Part shown: piece after piece, positions 40,630-51,543 of the stretch | Layout: each line of letters starts with the position of its first letter | How positions within the stretch are numbered: the first letter of the stretch is position 1 | NCBI RefSeq assembly: GCF_001224225.1 | Contig: NZ_CUEE01000003.1 | Location: 124,001-188,000 of the forward strand | DNA from: Staphylococcus borealis | GTDB lineage: Bacteria; Bacillota; Bacilli; Staphylococcales; Staphylococcaceae | Reading direction: 5' to 3' | Length of the DNA stretch: 64,000 nt | Translations under genes and position numbers: made by a program | Notes under the pieces: generated by a model | The model's input: the letters and a program-made list of their open reading frames with translations, nothing else | What the model was told of the DNA's origin: nothing | Database searches by the model: none

Positions 40630-43058
40630 CGCTCAGCAAAATCGTATGGGGATACATCACCCATATTGATCATTGGATTAATTTGATATATTGTAGATTC
40701 GCTTAAAATAATTTCTTTTTCCTCAACTTCTAAATTAAACTTTACATCTGTATCTATTGATGAATTATCGTTATTTTGATGACGGTTAGCATTATTATTT
40801 TCAATTTCAAAATAGCTTAAAATTAATTGGCAAAGTTGCGTCTGACGAATTTGACCTTGGGTGTTTAAACCTATATCAAATGCTTTAGGATCACCGAGTA
40901 AAACAAGTGATTGTTTTGCCCTAGTGAGTCCTGTATACAAAATAGGTCTCTGCAACATTCTAAAATATTGCTTTACAATTGGCATGATGACTATCGGAAA
41001 TTCAGAACCCTGTGATTTATGGATAGATGTACAATAAGCATGTGTTAATTCAAGTAAATCCTGTCTTGTGAAGGTGATTTCATTCCCCTCAAAGTCTACT
41101 ACAAGCACATCTTTGTTAAGTGCATTTTCTTTTGCCCAAAAGATTCCAACTATAACACCAATATCACCATTAAATATATTATCGTTAGGTCGATTGACTA
41201 ATTGTAATACTTTATCCCCTTTACGAAATTTGATATCACCGAACTCTATTTCTCGCGTATCATTTTCCTTAGGGTTTAATATATCCTGTAACACTTGATT
41301 TAATCGTTTTATACCTGCACTACCTTTATACATCGGTGCTAACACCTGAATATCACTCATGTCATATCCTTTATTTACAGCACTTGATACTACTTTCTCA
41401 ACAACTGAAGGTATTTGTTCTACCCCACAATTAATAAAACTTCTATCATGATAACGTTGTGAAATATCGATAGGTTCCCCATGCTTCATTCGATGTGCTA
41501 AATCAATGATACTAGAGCCATCTTGTTGACGGTAAACTTCAGTTAAATTTACACGTGGAATTGCTTTAGAATCGATTAGATCTTTAAATACTTGGCCTGG
41601 TCCAACTGATGGCAATTGATCTTCGTCACCAACAAATACCACCTGTGCATCTAATGGCACTGCACTTAGAAACTGATGAAATAACCAAGTATCCACCATC
41701 GACATTTCGTCAATAATGATAAGTTTAGCTTTTATTTCATTATCTAATATATCTTCAGGTTGAGTATCCTGATTCCACCCAATTAAGCGATGTATTGTCA
41801 TCGCTTCAAGTCCTGTTGACTCTTGTAAACGCTTAGATGCACGACCAGTTGGTGCAGCTAAAACGACTGGATAATCATCATCTTGATAATCAGAATAATT
41901 TAACGATAGGCCATGTATTTCAGCATATAATTCAACGATTCCTTTGATCACCGTTGTCTTTCCTGTACCAGGACCTCCTGTCAACAGCATAATTTTAGAA
42001 TTAATAGCTGTTTGTAAAGCTTCTTTTTGAGATGGTGCATAATTGACATTATTGTTATCTTCTATTTCCCCTATATGCAATTGTAAATCAGATTGTTCTA
42101 TTTCTTTTAACTTGTTCTTATAGGTTTGAATGCGATATAAATTTTGAACACTTTTCAATTCAGAATAATATAAACTAGGAATAGCAACACGATGATTATC
42201 GAGAATTAATTTGCTTTCTTCTGATAATTGTTGTAGAACATCTTCTAATTGTTGTTGCTCTATGGCCTCACCTTGCTGTTTGTTACTTAGAATTTGTTGC
42301 GTTACGTCGATGATATAGTCGTTTGATAAATACGTGTGACCTTGCTTAATGCATTCTTCTTCAAGTGTATATAACAATCCTGCTTTTAATCTTTCTTGAT
42401 CATTAAAGGCAATCCCATTATTACGCGCTAAAATGTCAGCCTTTTGAAAACCAATTCCTTTAACATCATATACGAGTTGATATGGATTATTCTCAAGTAC
42501 TTGAAGGGTGTCAGATTGATAAAATTGATAAATCGCCATTGATAATTTAGGTCCAAAGCCTAAATCATGTAGTCGAATCATAATTTTTTCAGACTCTTGA
42601 TTGGCATTGATTTGATCAGCAATCTGCTTTTGTTTCTTTTTAGGTAAATTGGAAACTTTTTCTAAAACAGATGCATCAGACATAATATCATTGATCGCAT
42701 TTTCACCAAGCGTGTTCACTATATTTTGAGCAGTCTTTTTTCCTATACCTTTAAATAAATCACTTGATAGATATGTAATTATTGCATCTTTAGTTTGTGG
42801 TACTTCTTTCTCAAACGTATCAGCCTTCAGTTGCTTACCGTAACGTGGATGCTCTACAACTTGACCTTTAAAAGTGTAGACGTCTCCTTCAACAATATTT
42901 GGAAAGAACCCTACAACTGTTGGTAAATTACCAAATGATTCATTTGTTTCAATTGTATCCACTTTAATGACTGTATAAAAATTATCATTATTCTGAAATA
43001 AAATAGCATCTACAGTACCTTTAATCATTGAATAATCAAATAGTGTAGGGTCTGACAT
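40626..43058 (-). CDS. recD2: ATP-dependent DNA helicase RecD2
   Basis: RecD2 is a 5'-3' DNA helicase in recombination and repair, in bacteria that lack RecBC partners for it. The 810-residue protein has an N-terminal OB and helix-hairpin-helix region (KGIGKKTAQNI, DVKGIGFQKAD), Walker A LTGGPGTGKTTV (about 350), IIDEMSM, GDEDQLPSVGPG, and C-terminal helicase motifs including GLTRAKQSLVLLG. It overlaps nothing upstream and starts one base after the TPR gene. The downstream alaS promoter sits at its stop codon. Confidence 0.95.
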   Translation of the reverse strand: MSDPTLFDYSMIKGTVDAILFQNNDNFYTVIKVDTIETNESFGNLPTVVGFFPNIVEGDVYTFKGQVVEHPRYGKQLKADTFEKEVPQTKDAIITYLSSDLFKGIGKKTAQNIVNTLGENAINDIMSDASVLEKVSNLPKKKQKQIADQINANQESEKIMIRLHDLGFGPKLSMAIYQFYQSDTLQVLENNPYQLVYDVKGIGFQKADILARNNGIAFNDQERLKAGLLYTLEEECIKQGHTYLSNDYIIDVTQQILSNKQQGEAIEQQQLEDVLQQLSEESKLILDNHRVAIPSLYYSELKSVQNLYRIQTYKNKLKEIEQSDLQLHIGEIEDNNNVNYAPSQKEALQTAINSKIMLLTGGPGTGKTTVIKGIVELYAEIHGLSLNYSDYQDDDYPVVLAAPTGRASKRLQESTGLEAMTIHRLIGWNQDTQPEDILDNEIKAKLIIIDEMSMVDTWLFHQFLSAVPLDAQVVFVGDEDQLPSVGPGQVFKDLIDSKAIPRVNLTEVYRQQDGSSIIDLAHRMKHGEPIDISQRYHDRSFINCGVEQIPSVVEKVVSSAVNKGYDMSDIQVLAPMYKGSAGIKRLNQVLQDILNPKENDTREIEFGDIKFRKGDKVLQLVNRPNDNIFNGDIGVIVGIFWAKENALNKDVLVVDFEGNEITFTRQDLLELTHAYCTSIHKSQGSEFPIVIMPIVKQYFRMLQRPILYTGLTRAKQSLVLLGDPKAFDIGLNTQGQIRQTQLCQLILSYFEIENNNANRHQNNDNSSIDTDVKFNLEVEEKEIILSESTIYQINPMINMGDVSPYDFAER

Positions 43059-43059
43059 A

Positions 43060-43734
43060 TTAGTCCTCCTCTTTCTTTATTGCTTCAAAGGTCTTCTTAG
43101 CATGTTGGCTTAATAAATGTTCTGGATCAATAGATATAGCCTTATCAAAATATGATATGGCTAATTCAATATCTTCTGTATGCATATATATAGCTAAACC
43201 AAGATTATATAGTGCATCTACATGTTGTAAGTCAATTGATAGCACTAACTTTAATTGTTGAATCGCTTGTTCAAACATTTCTAAATGACATAATGCTAAA
43301 CCATATTGAAACTGAACTTCAGCATCACGATTAGGTTCTAGTTCTGCTGCAGTCATAAAGAAAGGTAACGATTCTTTTGGTGCATCTAATTGATTAAATG
43401 ACATCCCAATCATGTAATTCGTATCTATTTTATCCATATCGTATTTAGATGCCAATTGATATAGCTTAATGGCATCGCGGTATTTACCTTGATCATAGTA
43501 TAGATTAGCTAAATTATAATATACAGGTCCATTTTTATCATCAATTGCAAGTGCTCTTTGGAAAAATCTTTCAGCCTTTTGCACTTCATTAACGTCAGCG
43601 AGTACGATTCCTGCATTAATATAATTTTCAATTGTATTCGGTTCTTCTTCTATGTTTTCGAATAGTGCTTTTAATGCATCTTCAAGTTGACCGTTCTGAA
43701 TCCATTTATAAATTGTTTCTTGCTTCGTTATCAT
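43060..43734 (-). CDS. TPR-repeat protein of unknown function
   Basis: This 224-residue protein consists of about six tetratricopeptide repeats (for example AERFFQRALAIDDKNGPVYYNLANLYYDQGKY). TPRs mediate protein binding; no catalytic domain is seen. The ATG at 43734 (MITKQETIYKW) is preferred because GGGTG is five bases upstream; the open frame further upstream runs into the mnmA-proximal gap. It lies between mnmA and recD2 in the staphylococcal order. The partner is unknown. Confidence 0.85.
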   Translation of the reverse strand: MITKQETIYKWIQNGQLEDALKALFENIEEEPNTIENYINAGIVLADVNEVQKAERFFQRALAIDDKNGPVYYNLANLYYDQGKYRDAIKLYQLASKYDMDKIDTNYMIGMSFNQLDAPKESLPFFMTAAELEPNRDAEVQFQYGLALCHLEMFEQAIQQLKLVLSIDLQHVDALYNLGLAIYMHTEDIELAISYFDKAISIDPEHLLSQHAKKTFEAIKKEED

Positions 43735-43848
43735 ATTTTCACCCAATTCTTTAATCATCGTTTGTATTAATTTAAAACGTAAAAATAAAGATGGAGTAGT
43801 ATGTGAAATCTTAGACGATTTCATTACACTCCACCCTCTGTTTTTTAA

Positions 43849-46103
<2,255 letters not shown>

Positions 46104-46140
46104 TATTAAGTACACTCCTCACAATATTATCAATGTTCCT

Positions 46141-46149
46141 ATAATAGCA
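46141..46149 (-). promoter_or_regulatory. Extended -10 promoter of the cysteine desulfurase-mnmA operon
   Basis: TGCTATTAT on the minus strand is an extended -10 element about 38 bases upstream of the start codon. The -35 region is weak. A palindrome GTTTATAAAC lies further upstream. Confidence 0.45.
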
Positions 46150-46325
46150 CCTGTAAACAATTTTTTCTATATAGTTGTTTATAAACATATAACGTTTTAT
46201 TAATTTTCATTTTAACATTCAATTAGAAACAAATTTAACCCATTCAATAATAAATTTGTAAAAATGGAATTAATAATACGAATAGACGCAACAATTATAT
46301 TCTATACGCGTTTTAAATATATAAA

Positions 46326-46710
46326 GTGAGATGGGAGTGAACAGAATTTATTTTATTCGTCGTAACCCCAGCTTACTTTGCTTGTAGAATTTCTTGATGA
46401 AATTCTCTTTGTTGGGGCCCCGACTCCCAACTTGCTTAGCTTGTAGAATTTCTTGATAAAATTCTCTTTGCTGGGGTCCCGACCCCAACTTGCTTAGCTT
46501 GTAAAATCACTTTCGTGATTTTTTGTGTTGGGGCTCCGACTCCCAGCTTACTTTGCTTGTAGAATTTCTTGATAAAATTCTCTTTGTTGGGGCCCCGCCC
46601 GCAAGGATGACTAGAACTGAGAAAAGTTTGATTAAAGCGCCTTCTCAGTTCAGTCAGCTACTGCGAATTTACAAAATAGCTTCTTTATACTATTTATGTC
46701 CCAGCCTCTG
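46326..46710. repeat. STAR-like repeat array with flanking palindromic elements
   Basis: Four tandem units of about 55-60 bp (46370-46429, 46430-46487, 46488-46545, 46546-46600) each contain a small hairpin (such as AGAATTTC ... GAAATTCT) and end in a TTGTTGGGGCCCC-type core, the signature of Staphylococcus aureus repeat (STAR) elements. The core varies: GGGGCCCC in units 1 and 4, GGGGTCCC in unit 2, GGGGCTCC in unit 3. On the left is a GGGAGTGAACAGAATTTATTTT segment and on the right the ACTGAGAAAAG repeat also found at 32.04 kb, then GTCCCAGCCTC. It is G+C rich in a low-G+C context and fills most of the 731-base gap before the monooxygenase gene. Confidence 0.88.
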
Positions 46711-46718
46711 TATTGTGG

Positions 46719-46746
46719 TTAACGAAAGTTAACTTAATTTTATAAT
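46719..46746 (+). promoter_or_regulatory. Promoter of the monooxygenase gene with inverted GTTAAC repeat
   Basis: TTAACG (46719-46724) and TATAAT (46741-46746) are 16 bases apart. The -35 overlaps GTTAAC-gaaa-GTTAAC (46718-46733), an inverted repeat that could be an operator. Confidence 0.5.
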
Positions 46747-46834
46747 TTTTTACAACTTTGAGCATTTCAATATCACTCTATCATTGCTCTTGTTAAACTT
46801 AAGCATACTAAATATATTTGAGGAGATGAAATTT

Positions 46835-47839
46835 GTGGGTAATATTAAGGTATCTGCATTAAATTTAGTTCCAATTAGAGAAGGTCAAAGTGATAAAGAG
46901 GCCATTGAGGACATGGTTAGTTTAGCTCAAGAACTAGATTCACTTAATTATGAACGTTATTGGATTGCAGAACATCATAATGCACCTAATTTAGTAAGTT
47001 CTGCTACTTCTCTATTAATTCAACATGCACTTGAACACACACACCGTATCAAAGTTGGATCTGGAGGTATCATGTTGCCAAACCATGCGCCATTGATTGT
47101 TGCTGAACAATTTGGAACAATGGAGACACTCTTTCCAGATAGAGTTGATCTAGGTTTAGGAAGAGCACCAGGTACAGATATGATGACTGCAAGTGCGTTA
47201 CGACGTGATCAACATAATGGTGTTTACGAATTCCCTGAAGAAGTTGAACAATTACAAACTTATTTCGGACCTGGTAACAAACAAGCTTATGTAAGAGCGT
47301 ATCCTGCAGTAGGTAAAAATGTACCATTGTATATTTTGGGTTCTTCTACAGATTCAGCGCATTTAGCTGCACGTAAAGGATTACCTTATGTTTTTGCAGG
47401 TCATTTTGCACCGCAACAAATGAAAGAAGCTATGCAAATTTACAAAGAGTTGTTCGAACCTTCAGATGTGTTAGATCAACCATATATGATTGTATGTTTA
47501 AATGCGATTGTAGCCGAAACCGATGAAGAAGCCGAATACTTAGCAAGTACTTTAGCACAAGTATTTATTGGCATTGCGCGTGGTAGAATGCAGCCAGTAC
47601 AACCACCGACAAATGATTTACAAGCACTTTTAACACCTAGAGAATATGAAATGGCTCAACAAAGATTCAACGATTCATTAATAGGTTCTGAAGAAACTGT
47701 AAAAGAAAAATTAGAATCATTTATTGAGGAATATGGAGATATTGATGAATTAATGGGCATTAGTTATATTTATGATCAGGATAAACAATTTGAATCCTTT
47801 AAACGTTTACACAATGTAATCGAAAAATTAAACCAATAG
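46835..47839 (+). CDS. LLM-class flavin-dependent oxidoreductase (luciferase-like)
   Basis: This 334-residue protein belongs to the bacterial luciferase-like monooxygenase family, with YWIAEHHNAPNLVSSAT, GSGGIMLPNHAPLIVAEQFGT and LGLGRAPGTD. The substrate is unknown; the family uses FMNH2 or F420, and in this lineage FMN is likely. The GTG at 46835 has GAGGAG ten bases upstream; an earlier in-frame ATG lies inside that site and further ones lack a signal. The gene is on the plus strand, opposite to its neighbours, and is preceded by the STAR array, so it may be a mobile or variable unit. Confidence 0.9.
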   Translation: MGNIKVSALNLVPIREGQSDKEAIEDMVSLAQELDSLNYERYWIAEHHNAPNLVSSATSLLIQHALEHTHRIKVGSGGIMLPNHAPLIVAEQFGTMETLFPDRVDLGLGRAPGTDMMTASALRRDQHNGVYEFPEEVEQLQTYFGPGNKQAYVRAYPAVGKNVPLYILGSSTDSAHLAARKGLPYVFAGHFAPQQMKEAMQIYKELFEPSDVLDQPYMIVCLNAIVAETDEEAEYLASTLAQVFIGIARGRMQPVQPPTNDLQALLTPREYEMAQQRFNDSLIGSEETVKEKLESFIEEYGDIDELMGISYIYDQDKQFESFKRLHNVIEKLNQ

Positions 47840-47899
47840 TTGGTATATAAAGTAACGTAAAGTAATTAAAATCATTATGGGCATATAGAATGTAATTTG

Positions 47900-47938
47900 C
47901 GAGTGGGACAATAATCAATTTGGATTCAGTGCCCCTCT
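47900..47938. repeat. Degenerate copy of the palindromic element
   Basis: GAGTGGGAC ... GTGCCCCTC with a decayed core resembles the GAATTC-cored family. It lies 60 bases past the monooxygenase gene. The rest of the 300-base gap up to the 44-residue gene contains only the terminator at 48063. Confidence 0.5.
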
Positions 47939-48062
47939 TTATATGTTTTTAGGTAACCCAAAATAATTGATTAAAGTGTGGCATCGAAAGATAAATCATG
48001 AAACATCGTTAAGTAAATCCTTATCAAAAAGTATGCCAAAAACGTAGTAGCATATATAAATA

Positions 48063-48110
48063 AGCCAGTAAAAGCACATCACAATGTCGCTTTTACTGGC
48101 TATATTTTTA
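48063..48110. terminator. Bidirectional terminator between the monooxygenase gene and the small gene
   Basis: AGCCAGTAAAAGC (48063-48075) pairs exactly with GCTTTTACTGGCT (48089-48101). TATTTTTA follows on the plus strand, and TTATTTATA on the minus strand. The genes on either side converge. Confidence 0.88.
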
Positions 48111-48140
48111 GGAATGTTATCCAGTACTTGAAAAATTTAA

Positions 48141-48275
48141 TTATTTATCTTCTTTTTTATCATCGTTGCCTTTTTCAGTATATTCATTGATTTTATCTTT
48201 AGCTTTATTAACTTGTTCGTTATCGCTATTTTTAAATTTTTCTGCTGCATCTTTCGCTTTATCCATGAATCCCAT
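48141..48275 (-). CDS. 44-residue charged helical protein, probable stress protein
   Basis: The protein begins MGFMDKAKDAAEKFKN and ends EKGNDDKKEDK; it is highly charged and predicted helical, with no membrane segment. It has a strong AAAGGAG ribosome-binding site nine bases upstream of the ATG, a possible sigma-B promoter about 100 bases upstream, and a terminator just beyond it, so it is a real gene despite its size. From memory, S. aureus has a sigma-B-controlled small gene of this type (Csb8, CsbD-like) beside cymR; I have not checked this. Function unknown. Confidence 0.82.
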   Translation of the reverse strand: MGFMDKAKDAAEKFKNSDNEQVNKAKDKINEYTEKGNDDKKEDK

Positions 48276-48376
48276 AATGAAATTCTCCTTTCAAATTTAA
48301 GAATAATTATCGATCAAGTATTGCGTGCATTCTGAGATACAAAAAATCAATGTATCTATACTGTTGTAATATCTGT

Positions 48377-48401
48377 TTACCACTTACAACTTATTATAAA
48401 C
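48377..48401 (-). promoter_or_regulatory. Possible sigma-B promoter of the 44-residue gene
   Basis: GTTTAT (48396-48401), 13 bases, TGGTAA (48377-48382) on the minus strand. This is near the sigma-B pattern GTTTAA-N12-15-GGGTAT with three mismatches in total. Confidence 0.4.
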
Positions 48402-48413
48402 ATTTATTTAAAA

Positions 48414-48836
48414 TTAAATATAAAACATGTAACCATCAAGTTTATCATCAGTTTCAACATAATCTGCTAAATATTTTAAAGTGGTATTATCTAATACTTC
48501 TCTAACTGCATCTCTCATACGTAACCATAACTGTTTTTGTGCAGGTGGTTCTGATTCAATACTTTCTACTATTGTTATAGGACCTTCTAATAAGCGAATA
48601 ATATCGCCTGCTTTAATTTCGTCAGCTGGTACTCTTAGTTGATAACCACCTTTAGCACCACGAACACTTCGAATTAAACCAGCATTTCTTAAAGGGCCAA
48701 CTAATTGTTCGAGATATAAATCACTCAAACTATTCTCTTCAGCAATTGACTTTAAAGATACGCATCCTTGCCCTTCTCTTTTAGCAAGGGAAATCATTAA
48801 AGTTAAGCCATATCTCCCTTTCGTTGATATCTTCAT
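48414..48836 (-). CDS. cymR: Cysteine metabolism repressor CymR (Rrf2 family)
   Basis: CymR, with CysK, represses cysteine and sulfur-assimilation genes. The 140-residue protein has an Rrf2 winged helix: KISTKGRYGLTLMISLA (about 1-18), SDLYLEQLVGPLRNAGL (recognition helix, about 37-53), and SVRGAKGGYQL. It lacks the three-cysteine cluster of IscR (only one Cys, in GQGCVSL), so it should not bind Fe-S. It is divergent from rarA, about 80 bases apart, and sits next to the sulfur-transfer pair across the STAR region. Confidence 0.93.
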   Translation of the reverse strand: MKISTKGRYGLTLMISLAKREGQGCVSLKSIAEENSLSDLYLEQLVGPLRNAGLIRSVRGAKGGYQLRVPADEIKAGDIIRLLEGPITIVESIESEPPAQKQLWLRMRDAVREVLDNTTLKYLADYVETDDKLDGYMFYI

Positions 48837-48865
48837 AACATAACCTCACTTAATTCGAATAATAT

Positions 48866-48895
48866 ATAATACCATTCTAGCATTTTTTCAGTTAA
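48866..48895 (-). promoter_or_regulatory. Promoter of cymR
   Basis: TTAACT (48890-48895) and TATTAT (48866-48871) on the minus strand are 18 bases apart and about 30 bases upstream of the cymR start. Confidence 0.5.
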
Positions 48896-48921
48896 GATAG
48901 TAATAGAAAGGTGTGAAAATC

Positions 48922-50190
48922 GTGACTACTGAACCTTTAGCCTCAAGAATGAGACCTACTAATATCGATGAGATAATCTCTCAACAACATCTAGTGGGAC
49001 CTAGAGGCATCATTAGACGTATGGTTGAAACTAAGAGATTATCTTCAATGATATTTTACGGACCACCAGGAATTGGTAAAACAAGTATCGCGAAAGCAAT
49101 TTCTGGTAGTACTGAATATAAATTTAGACAATTAAATGCGGTTACTAATTCAAAAAAAGATATGCAAATGGTTGTTGAAGAAGCCAAGATGTCCGGACAA
49201 GTCATTCTTTTATTAGATGAAATTCACCGATTAGATAAAGCTAAGCAAGATTTTTTATTACCTCATTTAGAGAATGGCAAAATCGTTTTAATTGGAGCGA
49301 CAACCTCTAACCCTTACCATGCGATTAATCCCGCTATTCGTTCTAGAGCTCAAATATTTGAGTTATACGCTTTAAATCACAATGATGTGCGACTTGCTAT
49401 TGAGAGAGCACTTAGTGATTCAGAACGTGGATTAGCTGACTATAAACCTGTAGTTGATGAAGATGCATTAGACTATTTTGCTACTCAAAGCCAAGGTGAT
49501 GTTAGAAGTGCATTGAATGCGCTTGAGTTGGCTGTCTTAAGCTCACCAATAGTTGATGAAAATAGACATATCACACTTGAGGATGCTAAAGATTGTCTTC
49601 AAAAAGGTGCGTTTGTCAGTGATAAAGATGGAGATATGCATTATGATGTTATGAGTGCGTTTCAAAAATCGATTAGAGGTAGTGATGTTAATGCCGCACT
49701 TCATTATTTGGCAAGGTTAATTGAAGCTGGAGATTTACCAACAATTGTTAGACGCTTATTAGTCATTAGTTACGAAGATGTAGGCTTAGCTTCCCCTAAT
49801 GCAGGACAACGAACCCTTGCAGCTATTCAATCAGCAGAGCGATTAGGATTTCCAGAAGCGAGAATTCCACTTAGTCAAGCAGTTATTGAGCTCTCGTTAT
49901 CGCCTAAATCAAATTCAGCTATTACATCAATTGATAATGCACTAAGCGACATCCGCCAAGGAAATATAGGTCAAATACCGAATCATTTACGAGATGGCCA
50001 TTATACTGGTGCTAAAGCGTTAGGTCGCGCCACTGGTTATAAGTATCCTCACAACTATGAGAATGGGCATGTCGTCCAACAGTATTTACCTGATAAACTG
50101 AAAGATAAAATCTATTATCAACCTAAAACAACCTCTAAAAGTGAACAACAATTTAAAACTATATATGATAATTTAAGAAATCAAAAATAA
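48922..50190 (+). CDS. rarA: Replication-associated recombination protein RarA (MgsA)
   Basis: RarA is a AAA+ ATPase that acts at stalled replication forks with SSB. The 422-residue protein has LASRMRPTNIDEIISQQHLVG, Walker A GPPGIGKTSIAKAI, Walker B LLDEIHR, sensor GATTSNPYHAI, and a C-terminal tetramerisation domain. The GTG at 48922 is chosen because AAGGTG is eight bases upstream; an in-frame GTG three codons earlier overlaps this site. It converges with tcdA. Confidence 0.95.
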   Translation: MTTEPLASRMRPTNIDEIISQQHLVGPRGIIRRMVETKRLSSMIFYGPPGIGKTSIAKAISGSTEYKFRQLNAVTNSKKDMQMVVEEAKMSGQVILLLDEIHRLDKAKQDFLLPHLENGKIVLIGATTSNPYHAINPAIRSRAQIFELYALNHNDVRLAIERALSDSERGLADYKPVVDEDALDYFATQSQGDVRSALNALELAVLSSPIVDENRHITLEDAKDCLQKGAFVSDKDGDMHYDVMSAFQKSIRGSDVNAALHYLARLIEAGDLPTIVRRLLVISYEDVGLASPNAGQRTLAAIQSAERLGFPEARIPLSQAVIELSLSPKSNSAITSIDNALSDIRQGNIGQIPNHLRDGHYTGAKALGRATGYKYPHNYENGHVVQQYLPDKLKDKIYYQPKTTSKSEQQFKTIYDNLRNQK

Positions 50191-50192
50191 CA

Positions 50193-50258
50193 AAAGACTA
50201 TGAATTACACGAAGCCAATGCAATGTATTACTGGCATTTCGTTTGATTCATAGTCTTT
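50193..50258. terminator. Bidirectional terminator between rarA and tcdA
   Basis: The arms AAAGACTATGAA (50193-50204) and TTCATAGTCTTT (50247-50258) match exactly, with a second inner stem (ACGAAGCCA with TGGCATTTCGT). It separates two convergent genes. Confidence 0.85.
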
Positions 50259-50262
50259 ATAT

Positions 50263-51039
50263 TTATAAGTTACCTTTATCCTTAATACGTCGAACAGGAA
50301 TGTTTTTTAAAATATCATTCACAACATAACTAGCACAAATTAATCCAACCGTGCTAGGTACAAATGCGTTAGATGACGGTGGCATTTGTCCTTTACGATT
50401 AATAGCGTTAGCATCTCCAACTGTAGCCTTAACATCTTCACGAATTACAATTGGACTTTCATCAGAAAATACAACCGGCACGCCTTTTTTTATCCCTTGA
50501 CGTTTTAATTTATTTCGAATAATTTTAGCCATAGGATCCATAAATGTTTTCGAAATATCAGCAATTCGGAAACGTGTAGGATCCGTTTTATTAGCTGCAC
50601 CCATACTTGAAATCACTTTAATATTTCTCTCTAAACATTCTTTCATTAAATGCACTTTATAAATAATTGTATCACTCGCATCGATAAAGTAATCAATATC
50701 ATAGTTATTGAACAGTTCTTCATATGTCTCTTCAGTATAAAACATATGAAGTGGTGTCACTTTACATTCAGGATTAATTAATTTAATCCGTTCTTCCATC
50801 AATGTGACTTTACTTTGTCCAATGGTTGTTGTAAGTGCATGTATTTGACGATTGACATTAGTAATATCTACATCATCTTTGTCGATTAAAATGATATGAC
50901 CAATATTAGTTCGTGCTAATGCTTCTGCAGCAAATGAGCCTACACCACCTACACCAAGGACAACTACTGTTTTCTCTTTTAATAAATCTAAACCTTCTTG
51001 TCCATATGCTAATTCATTTCTTGAAAATTGATGTTTCAT
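50263..51039 (-). CDS. tcdA: tRNA threonylcarbamoyladenosine dehydratase TcdA (CsdL)
   Basis: TcdA converts t6A37 to the cyclic form ct6A using ATP. The 258-residue E1-like/ThiF protein has the nucleotide motif GVGGVGSFAAEALART (about 31-46), the aspartate-containing ILIDKDDVDITNVNRQ, and DASDTIIYKVHLM. The ATG at 51039 (MKHQFSRNELAYG) is used because AAAGGAG is just upstream; extension upstream would run into the 6S RNA terminator. It is downstream of 6S RNA, the same order as Bacillus. Confidence 0.92.
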   Translation of the reverse strand: MKHQFSRNELAYGQEGLDLLKEKTVVVLGVGGVGSFAAEALARTNIGHIILIDKDDVDITNVNRQIHALTTTIGQSKVTLMEERIKLINPECKVTPLHMFYTEETYEELFNNYDIDYFIDASDTIIYKVHLMKECLERNIKVISSMGAANKTDPTRFRIADISKTFMDPMAKIIRNKLKRQGIKKGVPVVFSDESPIVIREDVKATVGDANAINRKGQMPPSSNAFVPSTVGLICASYVVNDILKNIPVRRIKDKGNL

Positions 51040-51092
51040 TTTAAACTCCTTTATAAAAACAATACGATAATTTAATATTAACAGAAAAAGAC

Positions 51093-51322
51093 AAATAAAA
51101 ATACGCAAGACTTAAAAAGCCTTGCGTACCGGTAGAGTCCGTAATTGCCGTAGTTATAAAAAGCTTGATCATTCGGCCTGCTATATACAGGTGGGTGCCC
51201 TGTTTCTTGTTTTGCAAGTCCTCCAATTGAGGCGTGTGCGCTGCAAGAAAACCTATTGGGCTCCCTGATCAAAAAGTGTTAGGCCCAAATAAAAAGCAAA
51301 CATACGAACAATACAGATGACT
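51093..51322 (-). ncRNA. ssrS: 6S RNA (regulator of sigma-A RNA polymerase)
   Basis: The segment between aspS and tcdA, where Bacillus carries a 6S RNA gene, is G+C richer than its surroundings. On the minus strand it has long-range pairing between its ends (TTGATCAGGGAGCCC against the region near CCGAATGATCAAG), with internal open segments typical of 6S RNA. It ends in a terminator (TACGCAAG ... CTTGCGTA, then TATTTTTATTTG, 51092-51128). 6S RNA mimics an open promoter and binds sigma-A RNA polymerase. The 5' end is approximate. Confidence 0.85.
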
Positions 51323-51484
51323 ACCTTATATGAATATATTACCACAGAGACCAAGATAAGGAAATCCTTATTGCTTGTGTAGAAATGTATTTTTTGTGAA
51401 CCTAAAAATTTAAACATTATAAGTTTACATAATATAATTATAGTTGTTATAAATCAATAAACGTATATCTCAAATAATTTAAAT

Positions 51485-51523
51485 TTTAAAAAAGCCACCA
51501 AAATCGCTAACGATTTTGATGAC
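51485..51523 (-). terminator. Intrinsic terminator of the hisS-aspS operon
   Basis: GTCATCAAAATCG and CGATTTTGGTGGC pair with loop TTAG on the minus strand, followed by TTTTTT. It lies 20 bases after the aspS stop. The region 51325-51484 upstream of 6S RNA is otherwise A+T rich with no gene. Confidence 0.88.
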
Positions 51524-51543
51524 TATAATAAACACTATTTAGT

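Noticed and set aside
46523-46732. Open frame of 69 codons on the plus strand inside the STAR array
   Set aside because: It is made of repeat units, has no ribosome-binding site, and does not resemble a protein.
51041-51272. Short open frames on the minus strand within 6S RNA
   Set aside because: The region fits a structured RNA with its own terminator; the frames have no start signal.
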